Source of the DNA: Brachionus manjavacas
Taxonomy: Eukaryota > Rotifera > Eurotatoria > Ploima > Brachionidae
Length of the DNA: 64,000 nucleotides
Assembly: GCA_019054805.1 (NCBI GenBank)
Contig: JAHQIY010000001.1
Span: 9,996,501-10,060,500 of the forward strand
Direction of reading: 5' to 3'
In this document: in pieces, positions 48,313-58,214 of the stretch
How positions within the stretch are numbered: position 1 is the stretch's first letter
Layout of the letters: every line of letters starts with the position of its first letter
Position numbers and translations under genes: made by a program
The notes under the pieces: generated by a model
What the model saw: only the letters and a program-made list of their open reading frames with translations
Databases searched by the model: none
What the model was told of the DNA's origin: nothing

Positions 48313-50196
48313 ATGGATAACTTTGTTTTTTACACAATTGAAGCAGCAGCTTCTTCGAAATTTCCAAATATTGAAGTGAGTCAATTTAAAGAAGAGATCA
48401 TATCAATCGATGACAAAAGCATCGGACGTTCTGTATCGTTTAAATCAGCCCAAAATACAGATGATCTAAGCGAAAAGACTGAAAATAACAAGGAAAGAGA
48501 AGAAAAAAAAGATCAAATTGAAAGAGAATGGAATAGTCTCTCGAGACTAGAAAAGTTTAGATACACTTTATTTTCAATTTTTAAAATCATCATTTTTTTT
48601 ATTTTACTTTATTTATTTTTATTGTCTTTGAGCTTTCTTTCAATTGGATTTACACTCATATCTCCTTATGCTTTAAAAGGAGGCGAAATAGCTCACTTTT
48701 TGCTAGAGAACCCATTCGGCTCACTAGCTATTGGAATTTTGGCCACTGCCATAATGCAAAATGCAACAGCTACAACTTCAATAGTGGTTATTATTGTGGG
48801 TGTGGGCATAATTCCGTCAAATATAGCAATTCCTATAATAATGGGCTCAAACATTGGCACATGCCTGACAAATATATTCGTAGCTTTGGCTGTATCAAAC
48901 GATTCATACGAGTTCAAAAAAGCATTCAGTGCTGCGGTAATTAATGATTTATTTAATTTATTTACAACTGCTGTCCTTTTACCCATAGAAATTTTCTCCA
49001 ATTTTTTGTCTTTATTGTCCCAAAAATTGACAGAATTGATGCCTGATGATACAGACGCCTTCAAAGATATGAACTTTGTGGCATCTTTTCTTGATCCAGT
49101 GGTGGACTTGTTTATCATATTGGACCAAAGTCAAATAAACAATGTCAACTTAGGCTCAAATACAACTGAGATAGCTTTACGCTGTTGCAGTAGAGAAAAT
49201 TTTATAAATGGAACCAGTGTGAGTGAAATATGCAATGAGTGCAGCTATTGGTGCATGCCAATGTTAAAAGCAATGGGAGATGGAGGCACAGGTCTTTTCT
49301 GGATCATTGTTTCCTTGACTGTTCATTTGGCATGTTTGTTCGGAATTGTTAAAGTGTTTAGTCATTTGATAGAAGGTCCAATTTCGAATGGCATTCGCAA
49401 AATTCTGAATTCGTCACTGCCTGGGAACTTGAAAGTCTTCAACAATTTCTTACTTTTCATATTTTCATTTGCATTGACTTTGGTAGTTCAAAGTTTAGAT
49501 ATAGTCACAGCAACACTTGTCCCATTATGCGGCATTGGAATTGTAAGCCTCAACCGAGTTTACGTCATGACTCTGGGTTCTAATTTGGGCACGACTTTAA
49601 CTGGAATTTTAAGTGCGCTTACCCAGACAGGACCCAATTTTAAAAAATCACTAGAAATTGCTTTTGCTTATACACTTTTTAATCTATTTGGTACACTTCT
49701 TTGGCTGCCAATTCCATCGATGCAATATCCAAAGATATTAGGAAAAAAATTTGGCGACCTCATTTTCAAATACAAATGGCTAACTTATGTATATTCGATA
49801 CTCACTTACTTTATTATTCCAACAATTGTATTTGGTCTAGCTCTTTTCCCAAACTGGATAGGCTTAGCTGCTTTTCTCTTTCCTATTGTGAATTTGATTA
49901 TTTTTTATTTGATCATAAAAATTTTGCGAAAAACTGTTCCCCAAAAATTGCCCCAAAGACTTGAAAATTTTAACTGGTTGCCAAAATGGATCAGATCGTT
50001 AGAGTATTGGGATTCGAAAATAGAAAAAATTAAAATTCGTCATGTTAAAAATAGAATAGATAGTGCTTCTCAATATTCAGCAGAAAATGAAGATAGTTCG
50101 ACATATGATGCCAAAGATGAAGAGAAATTGTCAAAAACTTTTCCGAATTTAATTCGTAAAATAAGCACCATTGAAACAATGATAAGAGAAGCTTAG
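48313..50196 (+). CDS. SLC34-like sodium/phosphate cotransporter, intronless
   Basis: Single uninterrupted frame of 627 aa from ATG 48313. It is related to the type II Na+/phosphate cotransporters of the plasma membrane. Cytosolic acidic/basic N-terminus (residues 1-85) and then many membrane segments. First inverted repeat: ATAIMQNATATTSIVV (about 145-159), then IPIIMGSNIGTCLTNIFVAL. Second repeat: LVVQSLDIVTATLVPL (about 390-405), then LGSNLGTTLTGILSAL. Between them is a Cys-rich extracellular loop (CCSRENFINGTSVSEICNEC) with N-glycosylation sequons. The two QSSS motifs that line the transport site in the family read QNAT and QSLD here, so substrate or ion coupling may differ. The tail has NWLPKWIRSL, as in SLC34. 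Lack of introns stands out in an intron-rich neighbourhood; a retrocopy origin is possible. Confidence 0.9.
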   Translation: MDNFVFYTIEAAASSKFPNIEVSQFKEEIISIDDKSIGRSVSFKSAQNTDDLSEKTENNKEREEKKDQIEREWNSLSRLEKFRYTLFSIFKIIIFFILLYLFLLSLSFLSIGFTLISPYALKGGEIAHFLLENPFGSLAIGILATAIMQNATATTSIVVIIVGVGIIPSNIAIPIIMGSNIGTCLTNIFVALAVSNDSYEFKKAFSAAVINDLFNLFTTAVLLPIEIFSNFLSLLSQKLTELMPDDTDAFKDMNFVASFLDPVVDLFIILDQSQINNVNLGSNTTEIALRCCSRENFINGTSVSEICNECSYWCMPMLKAMGDGGTGLFWIIVSLTVHLACLFGIVKVFSHLIEGPISNGIRKILNSSLPGNLKVFNNFLLFIFSFALTLVVQSLDIVTATLVPLCGIGIVSLNRVYVMTLGSNLGTTLTGILSALTQTGPNFKKSLEIAFAYTLFNLFGTLLWLPIPSMQYPKILGKKFGDLIFKYKWLTYVYSILTYFIIPTIVFGLALFPNWIGLAAFLFPIVNLIIFYLIIKILRKTVPQKLPQRLENFNWLPKWIRSLEYWDSKIEKIKIRHVKNRIDSASQYSAENEDSSTYDAKDEEKLSKTFPNLIRKISTIETMIREA

Positions 50197-51565
50197 AACA
50201 GCCCAATTCAAATAAGTCTAAACGAGTGCACAAAATTTGGGTTCTTGTTAATTTTACTTAGAAATTTAATTCAATTAATTTTTTTACTTATTTTCTACTT
50301 AATTTTTTTTTTAATTTAATTATTATGAGATAAATTAGCTCATTTTACTTACAATCAGTTTTTTTTTTTAAATGATGCATTTTTATAAATAAATAGCAGT
50401 TTTGAAAATAAATTTTCTAAAAACATATTTTTGTCACTGATGAAAGTTTTTGCAATTTTGGAGAAATGGCCACACGACGTTTGATCGCTAAGTTTCAAAA
50501 TAGTTTCAAAATTTTTTGAACAAAGTTTAATAGAAATCAAAAGAAGATTTTACTGAAATAGAGATTCTAATTTTTCGTCGGTAATTTAACGAGTGATATT
50601 TTAATTATTAATATAATAAGCGCAGAATTTTTTTTTCAAAAAATCAACAAGTTATTTTTGCTAACTTTTTTGTTTTTCAGAAAATTTGTCAAGATTTTTT
50701 CTATTTTTTCACTAGACAAGACTATTCAAGGTATACCAAATACTAACGATAACTCTGAGGGTTGACACCACGCTTTTCAATCAAATATTTCGACTGATTC
50801 TTATAATTTTTTTTATAAAATAAAAATTAAATCATAAATCAGCTTTTAAATTTTTAAAAAGGCGTTAATGGTTTGAAAAATAATTCGATAATCCAGAGAA
50901 TTTGTAAGAGCCATGTATTCGTGAAATAGAATTCAGCTAAAATTTAGTAACATAATATTTATAAATTTAACAGATAAAGAATATTGTGCAATCAGTATTA
51001 ACAAACTTCTAAAATAACAAGCAAAAATGTTTTTATTTAATTTTGATTAAGTTCTTGAAATTCTTTGAAACTTTGCTTTTTTTTATAAAAAATTTTGAAA
51101 ATATTTTTTTTTGATACTTTATTTTCTAAGACAACTGTGATCAATAAAAAAAACATAAAATAAAAATCTTTGAGGTTTGTTCTTATTATGTTTATTAATT
51201 TGTTTATCTATACCAAGAAAAAGCTCCTTCGTAAAAATAATTAAAATAAAATAAAAATAAAAAGTATACAAAGTTAAATTAAAAAAATAATTAAAAAATT
51301 TAACAAAAAATATAATAAATAATTTGAAATATAGGACGCCTTGTACTAAAGGTTTATAACATTATTCCGTGTGGAAAAAAAATGCTAAGGTATTAGAAAA
51401 ATGAGTGCTAAAGTGCACAAAATCTAGCTTACTAAAAATAAGTTTTAGTATTTTTTGTGGTCCTAGTAAATTTGCGACAAAATATTAAAATATATACCTC
51501 TAAATAGCAAAAAAACAAGTGAAATTTTTTCAAACTGGAAAAATAAATCTTGTTTATATTTTGCT
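50197..51565. other. Intergenic, with a LINE tail
   Basis: AT-rich convergent region between the SLC34-like stop and the PTP4A copy 2 stop. A LINE 3' tail is at 51186-51236. The 61-codon frame at 50355-50540 has no support. Confidence 0.5.
51186..51236 (-). mobile_element. LINE 3'-end fragment (tail only), diverged
   Basis: The reverse complement reads GAAGGAGCT, then GGTATAGATAAACAAAT and AATAAA. This matches the tails at 19447-19493 and 37232-37280 with several substitutions. Old 5'-truncated copy. Confidence 0.5.
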
Positions 51566-52184
51566 TTACATAATAGTACATGATGGTTTATGAATTTTTC
51601 GATGATTTTTCTTAACAAAGCGAAATTCGAGCTCTTGTAAACTAAGGCTATCGGCTCGTTCAGATCTAATTAGGTCCGCTGCCTCTTCATAACTCATTCC
51701 TAATTCCATTAAGGCCATGACAACCATTAATGGTGTGCGATTCAATCCACTAACGCAATGAATAGATACACAAGTATTTGGATTTTGTCTAAATTGCTCC
51801 TTAAGTAAATAAAACAATTTTTCACGTATTTCAGGTGCAGGAGACTGTCCGACTTCGAATTTAGCATTCTTTGATTAAAAATAATTAACTTATTTGAAAA
51901 TTATTTTTGCCTTTTCGGTCAAAAATTAAATTACAATCAATTTAGAGTTATTTGAGTCCAAATTTTCTTTGCCACATGATGGTTCACAAACTCGAACATT
52001 TGCATTGAATTTAGTTAAGTCCTGTAATAAAATAAGATAATTAATTTTAAATTAAAACAAAAACTAATTTTACTTCGATATATCTTTCAAAGTTTTGGTA
52101 ATTTGGTCCTTCTCCAATTAGGAACCTCATGTTCTGGTACTTGATGTCCAGATTGTCTTTTTTTCGATAACGATTCAATTGCAT
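51566..52184 (-). CDS. PTP4A/PRL paralog (copy 2, altered catalytic loop)
   Basis: Three exons in the same phases as copy 1: 52074-52184, 51935-52021 and 51566-51868, giving 166 aa. It starts MQLNRYRKKDNLDIKYQNMR. It keeps VRVCEPSCG, the CX5R signature (HCVSGLNRTPLMVVMAL) and a CAAX end (KPSCTIM). Two changes matter. The WPD-loop region is AKFEVGQSPAPE, with Val where copy 1 and the family have the general-acid Asp. The residue after the P-loop Arg is Thr instead of the PRL-typical Ala. It is shorter by two codons in exon 2. Exon structure and an upstream 33-bp block show it is a segmental duplicate of 39157-39778. Frame and splice sites are intact, so it is probably expressed but catalytically altered. 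Confidence 0.9.
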
Positions 52185-52250
52185 TCTTCAAATTACTTAT
52201 TTCTTTCACGGAAATTGAAAATCAGAAATTTTTCAGTTAACTTAGTTCAA

Positions 52251-52283
52251 TTTGTTTTCAAATAGTTTGAATTTAAATTTAAT
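52251..52283 (-). promoter_or_regulatory. 33-bp block conserved upstream of PTP4A copy 2
   Basis: Identical to 39897-39929 (begins TTTGTTTTCAAATAGTTTGA). It lies 67 nt upstream of the start codon. Confidence 0.55.
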
Positions 52284-53438
52284 CGAATTGTAGCTGCACT
52301 TTGGGTCTTTTGAATATTTGAAATGAATTTTACCAATTTTTTTTTGTTTATTTTTATCGAGCAGAGGGCCTTCTAGTCAATCTGAATACACGCGATTGTT
52401 ATTGATCAAGAAATATTTCATATCTAACTCAAATTTAAAATCTAAAATGAAAAAATTAAATCTCTAATAAAAAAAATAAATCTCTTATTTGAGAATCGTT
52501 TTTTTTGAATAGAATCAATTTTAAATTTGTGAATATGTAATTTTTTTTATTTTAAAACAAGAAATGTAATTACTCAATTTTTTAATAAGCATTTATTTCA
52601 AATTTAATGACATATTGCGAAATTATGATTTTAGATGAGTAAATTTTCATATTCGGTGAAATTTAAAATTAAATTGAGGAAAATAGAGCTTTATTTTTTC
52701 ATTGATAAATAAATGAGACTAAACATTTTAGATAATTAAATTGCTTTTTTGAATTCAATTGCTAACAATTAAATAATTCAAGAGAATGAATGAATTAAAT
52801 AAATTGATAACTTAAATATATATATAATTTATAAAATAAAGTGATTCATTCAGTTAATATTCAGGTAGGAAAGTTTGAGTTGACTTCAAACTTCTGAATT
52901 TTTTTTCAACATCTAAACTTATTAAAAATTTAATTAATATAAATTTTCATTTGATTTTTAACCCCTGTAAAATTTTAATTTTATGTGTCCGATAGAATCG
53001 TATCATTGTTCTATTGAAAATTTATCTAATTTATTGAAATATATTATCTTCAGAATTCTTCAAGAATCCAAAAAAAACACCACATTTATAAATCTCATTC
53101 ACTTTGTTTATAATGGTCATCCGATTTAACAACAAATAAAATCTTGAATAATTTTTTATTAACATGACATTTGAAATTGTCAAATTTAAATATTTATTTA
53201 AAATGAAATTGATATTTTAGTAAAAAAAACATGATTTGTTCAAACAAATTTTTTTTAAAACTATTTATACCATTTGCACTTCTAAAACTAAAAATATTTT
53301 GAATTTTTGGCAAGAATATAAATTGTGCACATTTCTCACAAAAGTTTTACAAAGACTTTATTTCAAAACATCTTTACTTGTGTCGATTTGGGTCAGCTTA
53401 AAAAAAAAAATTGTACTGAAATTTTATTTAGTCAATGC
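52284..53438. other. Intergenic between PTP4A copy 2 and the protease gene
   Basis: A divergent intergenic region that must hold promoters of both neighbours. AT-rich with a short (AT)n run near 52817-52826. No specific signal. Confidence 0.5.
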
Positions 53439-55186
53439 ATGCATTTTAAAATGCCGGACAATCAAGTTCATAATGTATTTATAATAAACCAAAATAAACT
53501 AAAAAGCGATCCAAAAAGCTTTCAAAATCACCAAGATTTAAAAATCAAGCAACTAATTACTAAAAATTTGATCAAAGAGAATTTTATTGATAAGCTCACG
53601 GAGAACAGAAAGAGAATTTTTGTTTTTTTATTATTATTAATTTCAGCAATTTTTCTTATTTTGTTTTTATTGTTGGCTATCGGTAATATCAGAATAATCA
53701 AAAAAAATTGAAATAAATTTTGTATTCAAGTACCTTGCTCATTGACAAAATGTCATCCTAAAGCGCCAAAGTGTATCAACAGATTTTTCTATGCTGACTG
53801 TGTATGCAAGTACGGATATGCTGGTGATGGAAGAAAATACTGTGATGGTTGGCTTTTTAAATTTTTTTATTAACAAAAATTTTAGATTTAAAAAATTAGA
53901 ATGCGGTTTGTATAGAAAACAGCCGAATGCGAGAATTGTTGGTGGAATCGAAGCACTACCCGATAGCTGGCCCTCTACTGCTTTGATTATCACAAACTAT
54001 AAAGCTCATGTTCCATATAAGAGTATTTTAAATTTGTTTAAAAAAATAAATTTATTTATCCTGTGTAGGAAAGATGATAACAGTGGAAGCAAGTTTTTTG
54101 TGCGGTGGAACTTTAATAAATAGAAAAAGTACTTAGTACTCAAAAATTTGTTTAATTCTAACTTTTACTAAATCAAGCTGTTCTCACTGCAGCTCATTGT
54201 TTGTTAAACGAATTCGATTATCAATATAAAGGCAACATACTTAATATAAAAATTGTTCCAAATTATTATTTTCCAACATTGGAGTCAATGCACAAAGTTT
54301 ACCTAGGAGTTCATGATAGAACGAAAATACTATCAGGAGATGATTCAGTTGACTCAATTCCAGTCGAAAAAATAATAATAGTACATTTTTATTAATTTGA
54401 ATATTCAATTTAATTATTGATTAAAAAAAAATAAATAAGCATGAAAATTTTGATGGAAATAAAGGTTTAAATGATTTGACTATTCTTAAGTTATCCAAAG
54501 TGGTGAATTTAGATGAAGACACACAGATAGTAATCAAATATTATAAATAAAGCTGTGTGATAAGAAATTTTAACAAGGCATGTTTACCAGATAAAAAATG
54601 GTCTAAGGATTTTCCACTTCCAGGAACTCGGGCTTGGATCCTCGGTTGGGGACGAATTAGTGAAAATGGTCGGATTCCATCATCACTTCAAAACTCAAAA
54701 ATAAATATTTATCATAGTTCTACTTGTAATAAAGTTGTTTATCATGACAGAGATACTTGGAAGAGTCTTATTTGTGCTGGTAAATTAGATAAATATTTTT
54801 ATACTAAAATTGAAAAAAAAATTGTTTTAGGTGATCTTAGTGGTTCAAAAGATACTTGCCAAGGAGATTCGGGAGGCTCACTTTTTGTTAGGTATTTTTT
54901 TTTCAAATAAAAAATTGAGTTAATTTTTTTCACAGTGAAAAAGTGAATAATAAGAGTAAGTTTATCAGTGCTGGAATCGGTATGACTAATTCATTTACCT
55001 AATTTTTTTCTAATTAAGAAGACTTTTTTTAAGTTTCTTATGGCGAAGGATGTGGACGAAGATCTAAACCAGGGTATGTACTCAACAATTTTGAATAAAA
55101 TAAAAAGATTAATTTTTTTTTATTCAAGACTTTATATGAAGAACATTTTTTTTCTAGACTGGATTTATAAGCATTCGAGATTTTAG
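53439..55186 (+). CDS. Type II transmembrane trypsin-like serine protease with an EGF-like module
   Basis: Eleven exons with introns of about 45-60 nt: 53439-53682, 53731-53847, 53900-54022, 54069-54128, 54178-54380, 54440-54529, 54578-54779, 54831-54891, 54936-54979, 55034-55073 and 55129-55186. All are in phase, giving 413 aa. Order: cytosolic N-terminus (MHFKMPDNQ), one signal anchor (IFVFLLLLISAIFLILFLLL), an EGF-like six-Cys module (CSLTKCHPKAPKC...CVCKYGYAGDGRKYC), then the S1 peptidase. The activation site is ARIVGGIEA. The triad is His in TAAHC, Asp in LNDLTILKL and Ser in DTCQGDSGGS. Asp in SKDTC at the base of the S1 pocket and YGEGCGRRSKPGLY predict cleavage after Arg/Lys. It ends FLDWIYKHSRF. 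A second ATG at 53451 is an alternative start. It would act at the cell surface or be shed. Confidence 0.9.
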
Positions 55187-55294
55187 TTTAAATATTAATT
55201 AAAAAAAAGACTAAATAGTATTAGATTTTTTATTGACTTTTTCTAACAAATCTTCTTAAAATAATAAAATTTTACTAAATTAACTTTTTAATTT

Positions 55295-56296
55295 TTAGTC
55301 TTTATTTAAATGCTGAATTGCTTTTATCTGTTCGCTCAATATGTCCAATTGATTTTTGAGTTGATTAAATGATAAAACAGCTTCTTGAGCTTGGTAAAAA
55401 CTGGAATTTTTATACACCCTTGAACCAGATGACAAAAGACTTTTAACACTAAAAATATCCGAGCCCAAACTGGCCACAGTAAACACATCAGACACAGACG
55501 ATTGATGTAAATGTCCGCTTTGATTCAAACTAGTCGTTTCCACAAGCTCAGTATCCATTAGCTTTTTCCAGTAAAACATGTTTTTGTTAATGACAATTCT
55601 AGTTTGACTGAGCAAATGTTTCCACATGTCATCAGGAAAATTGTTAAATTGACAATAGTTGATAATTTGGTGTTGATCGCTTTTATCCAAAATGTCAAAA
55701 TAATTAATACCTAAATTTAAACTTATCTTTTTACCAATTTTTCTTAAAAATTGCGCATTCTTACAATAGGAACCTAATTCTATTTCATCTATGCTCTTTC
55801 CATTAAGGACCAAACAAAATACTCTTTGGTTTTTAACAACTAATTTTTCTGTCAAGCGGATGAAAATTTGGTGCAAGTCGTTTTCAATTATGAGATTGTC
55901 AACTATAAAAAATGAATATTTTCGACTTAGCGCGTCGATTATCAGAGTTCGGTTTTGGAAAAATATTATAAATCGTAGAAAAAAATAAATTGTGAATATT
56001 TGAGCCACGACGGCACCGGACCAAAAGAGAAAATAAAAATTTGAACTGGAATAAATGATATTGTCTATCATAAATAGAAAAATGATAAAGCTTAAAAAAG
56101 CAAACAGAAAATTTATAAAGCTTTTGGTTCCAAGTTTGTATTTGAAGACGAATTGGTATGAGTTTGATTGAGTGAATGGATAAAACGGGTTCTTGTCGGT
56201 CAAATATTTTAATTTAGTTTCGGGTTCTATCAAGTGTTTGATTTTAATTAAAAAATTATTAAATGTCGTGATTAAATATTCTTCTTTAGGTGACAT
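55295..56296 (-). CDS. Uncharacterised two-TM protein, intronless
   Basis: One frame of 333 aa from ATG 56296 (MSPKEEYLITTFNNF). Two hydrophobic segments lie at about residues 59-79 (FINFLFAFLSFIIFLFMIDN) and 86-113 (FYFLFWSGAVVAQIFTIYFF). The N-terminal ~58 and C-terminal ~220 residues would both face the cytosol in a hairpin topology. The middle part looks globular (LTEKLVVKNQRVFCLVLNGK); a Ser-rich stretch follows and then a short coiled coil at the end (LSFNQLKNQLDILSEQIKAI). I do not recognise a family. It converges with the protease gene (stops 108 nt apart). Confidence 0.78.
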   Translation of the reverse strand: MSPKEEYLITTFNNFLIKIKHLIEPETKLKYLTDKNPFYPFTQSNSYQFVFKYKLGTKSFINFLFAFLSFIIFLFMIDNIIYSSSNFYFLFWSGAVVAQIFTIYFFLRFIIFFQNRTLIIDALSRKYSFFIVDNLIIENDLHQIFIRLTEKLVVKNQRVFCLVLNGKSIDEIELGSYCKNAQFLRKIGKKISLNLGINYFDILDKSDQHQIINYCQFNNFPDDMWKHLLSQTRIVINKNMFYWKKLMDTELVETTSLNQSGHLHQSSVSDVFTVASLGSDIFSVKSLLSSGSRVYKNSSFYQAQEAVLSFNQLKNQLDILSEQIKAIQHLNKD

Positions 56297-58214
56297 GACA
56301 TCATAACAGTTATCGGACCATCACATCTAAACTATTATCTCATGAGGTGCCCTTGAATTTATTGAATTTTTTATTTCAAATTATATTGATAGATGATTGA
56401 TGGTATCCTAGTGATATATCATTGATAAAAAGTTATAAGCATTGTTTCTTAGGGGTTTTCGACGATATGATTAAAATTGTAGAATATGAAATTATGAAAA
56501 TTAACTACATGAATTTTTTTAAAAATTTTTAGAAGAAACAACTTTATACGCGTTAAATTTAGAATAAAAAATAAAAAAATAAAACAAAGATTTTAAATTT
56601 AAAAAAATAGGTGAATGTAGCTTAGAAATTATATATATATAACACTTCTTTTATTGGTTTAGTAAATAAATTTCAATCAAAATTAAGTCATAGTATCCCT
56701 GTATTATTTAGACTAATTTTTTCAATTTTTATAGAATTTTAAATTAATTTTTTTGTTTTTAAAAGATAATTTTTTTTTAATTCGATCAAAATCTTCATTT
56801 TTAATTCTGCATTTCTAATAGAACTTTTAATTTCAAACAAAGTGTAAATTAAATGAATGCTTTATTTTAATTGATAACTGCACAAGATTAAGTCTTGAAT
56901 AAAAAATAGCACCAAAAACGCATTTGAAACAAGCAGTAGACTCAAAATTTGTCGTCAACGTGAAAAACAGGTTTTTGGTAAGCAAAATTAATAGAAAATT
57001 TTTTGTAAACGATCAAGATAATTATGCTTTATATTCCAAAATTCAACTAAAAATAAATTTTGATGAGAAAAGTGGAACAGCAAGCATAAAAGTCAAACTT
57101 GATGACAAGACAAAATTGTAGCGTTTTTAATAATATTTGACTTGATAAATTTTATATTGAATTTAACGAGTTCTAATTTATGTCATATATATTTGAACAA
57201 TGACTTAGAATTTATTTAGAATTTTTTTTTAATTATAATTTTAAAATAATTTTTTTTTTTTTAATTTAACAAAAAAGTTAAAAAAATTCTTCCATTCTCT
57301 AACATTTTGCAATATATTTCAAATATTTAATTTAAGTTAAAAGAAAAAGTTTGATAAAGTGTCAAAAATATGAATTTTTAATTTAATATCATAAAAAAAA
57401 CTGCTCATATTTTCAATCAATGTGTCCAAGATGCAATAAAATAATCAGACTAAAATATGTTATCTTTTTTTTAAATAAAAAAGGTATTTAAATAAAATTT
57501 ATGTCAAACCACTTATCAATGTTTGAAGGCATTTGGTGCAATAATGGATCATCATTTTCTCACTACTATCGAAGTTTTTTATCTCAATAATTAAAAAAAG
57601 CCTAATAATTAAGCATAGATAAAAAAGTAAACTAAAATTCGGTTTAAAAGTTTAAACCAATTTTCTTCGATTAAGTGCTTGTTTGAAAATAGTAAAAAAT
57701 TTAAACCAAAGTGTCAACTAAATTTTTAGTCTGAATTTTCTGAATATTTTGCTATTTTAAATAAAGGTCTATTTTGAAAATTAATAAAATTAATAGCTGA
57801 TAAGAAATTTTACAAAATATATTGTATAAAATTTGTACAAATTTTAAATTCTGTCATTTATTTAATGAACTATTTACAACCAAGTCCGGTTTATTAATTT
57901 TCTGATTTTTATTTTACGATTAAAATTTACGAACATACATTTCAAAATATTTTAAAAAATAATGGTCCTAGTGATAATAAAATTAAAGATAAGCCCCATA
58001 ATTAGAGATAAAACAAAAAATTTAAAATAAATGAAAAAATTTGATTAAAAATTTCGAGTTGATTCATCGGCTTAACAGCAAATAAAACAAAAACTTATTA
58101 CTAATTTTTGATTTTAAGGTCGGTCATTAAAATAAGAGTTTTTAAATTTCAGTCACATTTTTATTTAAGATAAATACAAAATATCGAAAAAATATCAAAT
58201 TGAGAGAATCAACT
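56297..58214. other. Intergenic, with one orphan exon-like frame
   Basis: Mostly AT-rich. A frame at 56910-57121 (+) follows an AATAG acceptor and reads PKTHLKQAVDSKFVVNVKNR, then YALYSKIQLKINFDEKSGTA and SIKVKLDDKTKL before the stop. It looks like a terminal exon, but no upstream exon was found and 70 codons could be chance. The rest (57122-58214) should hold the promoter of the GH65-like gene. Confidence 0.4.
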
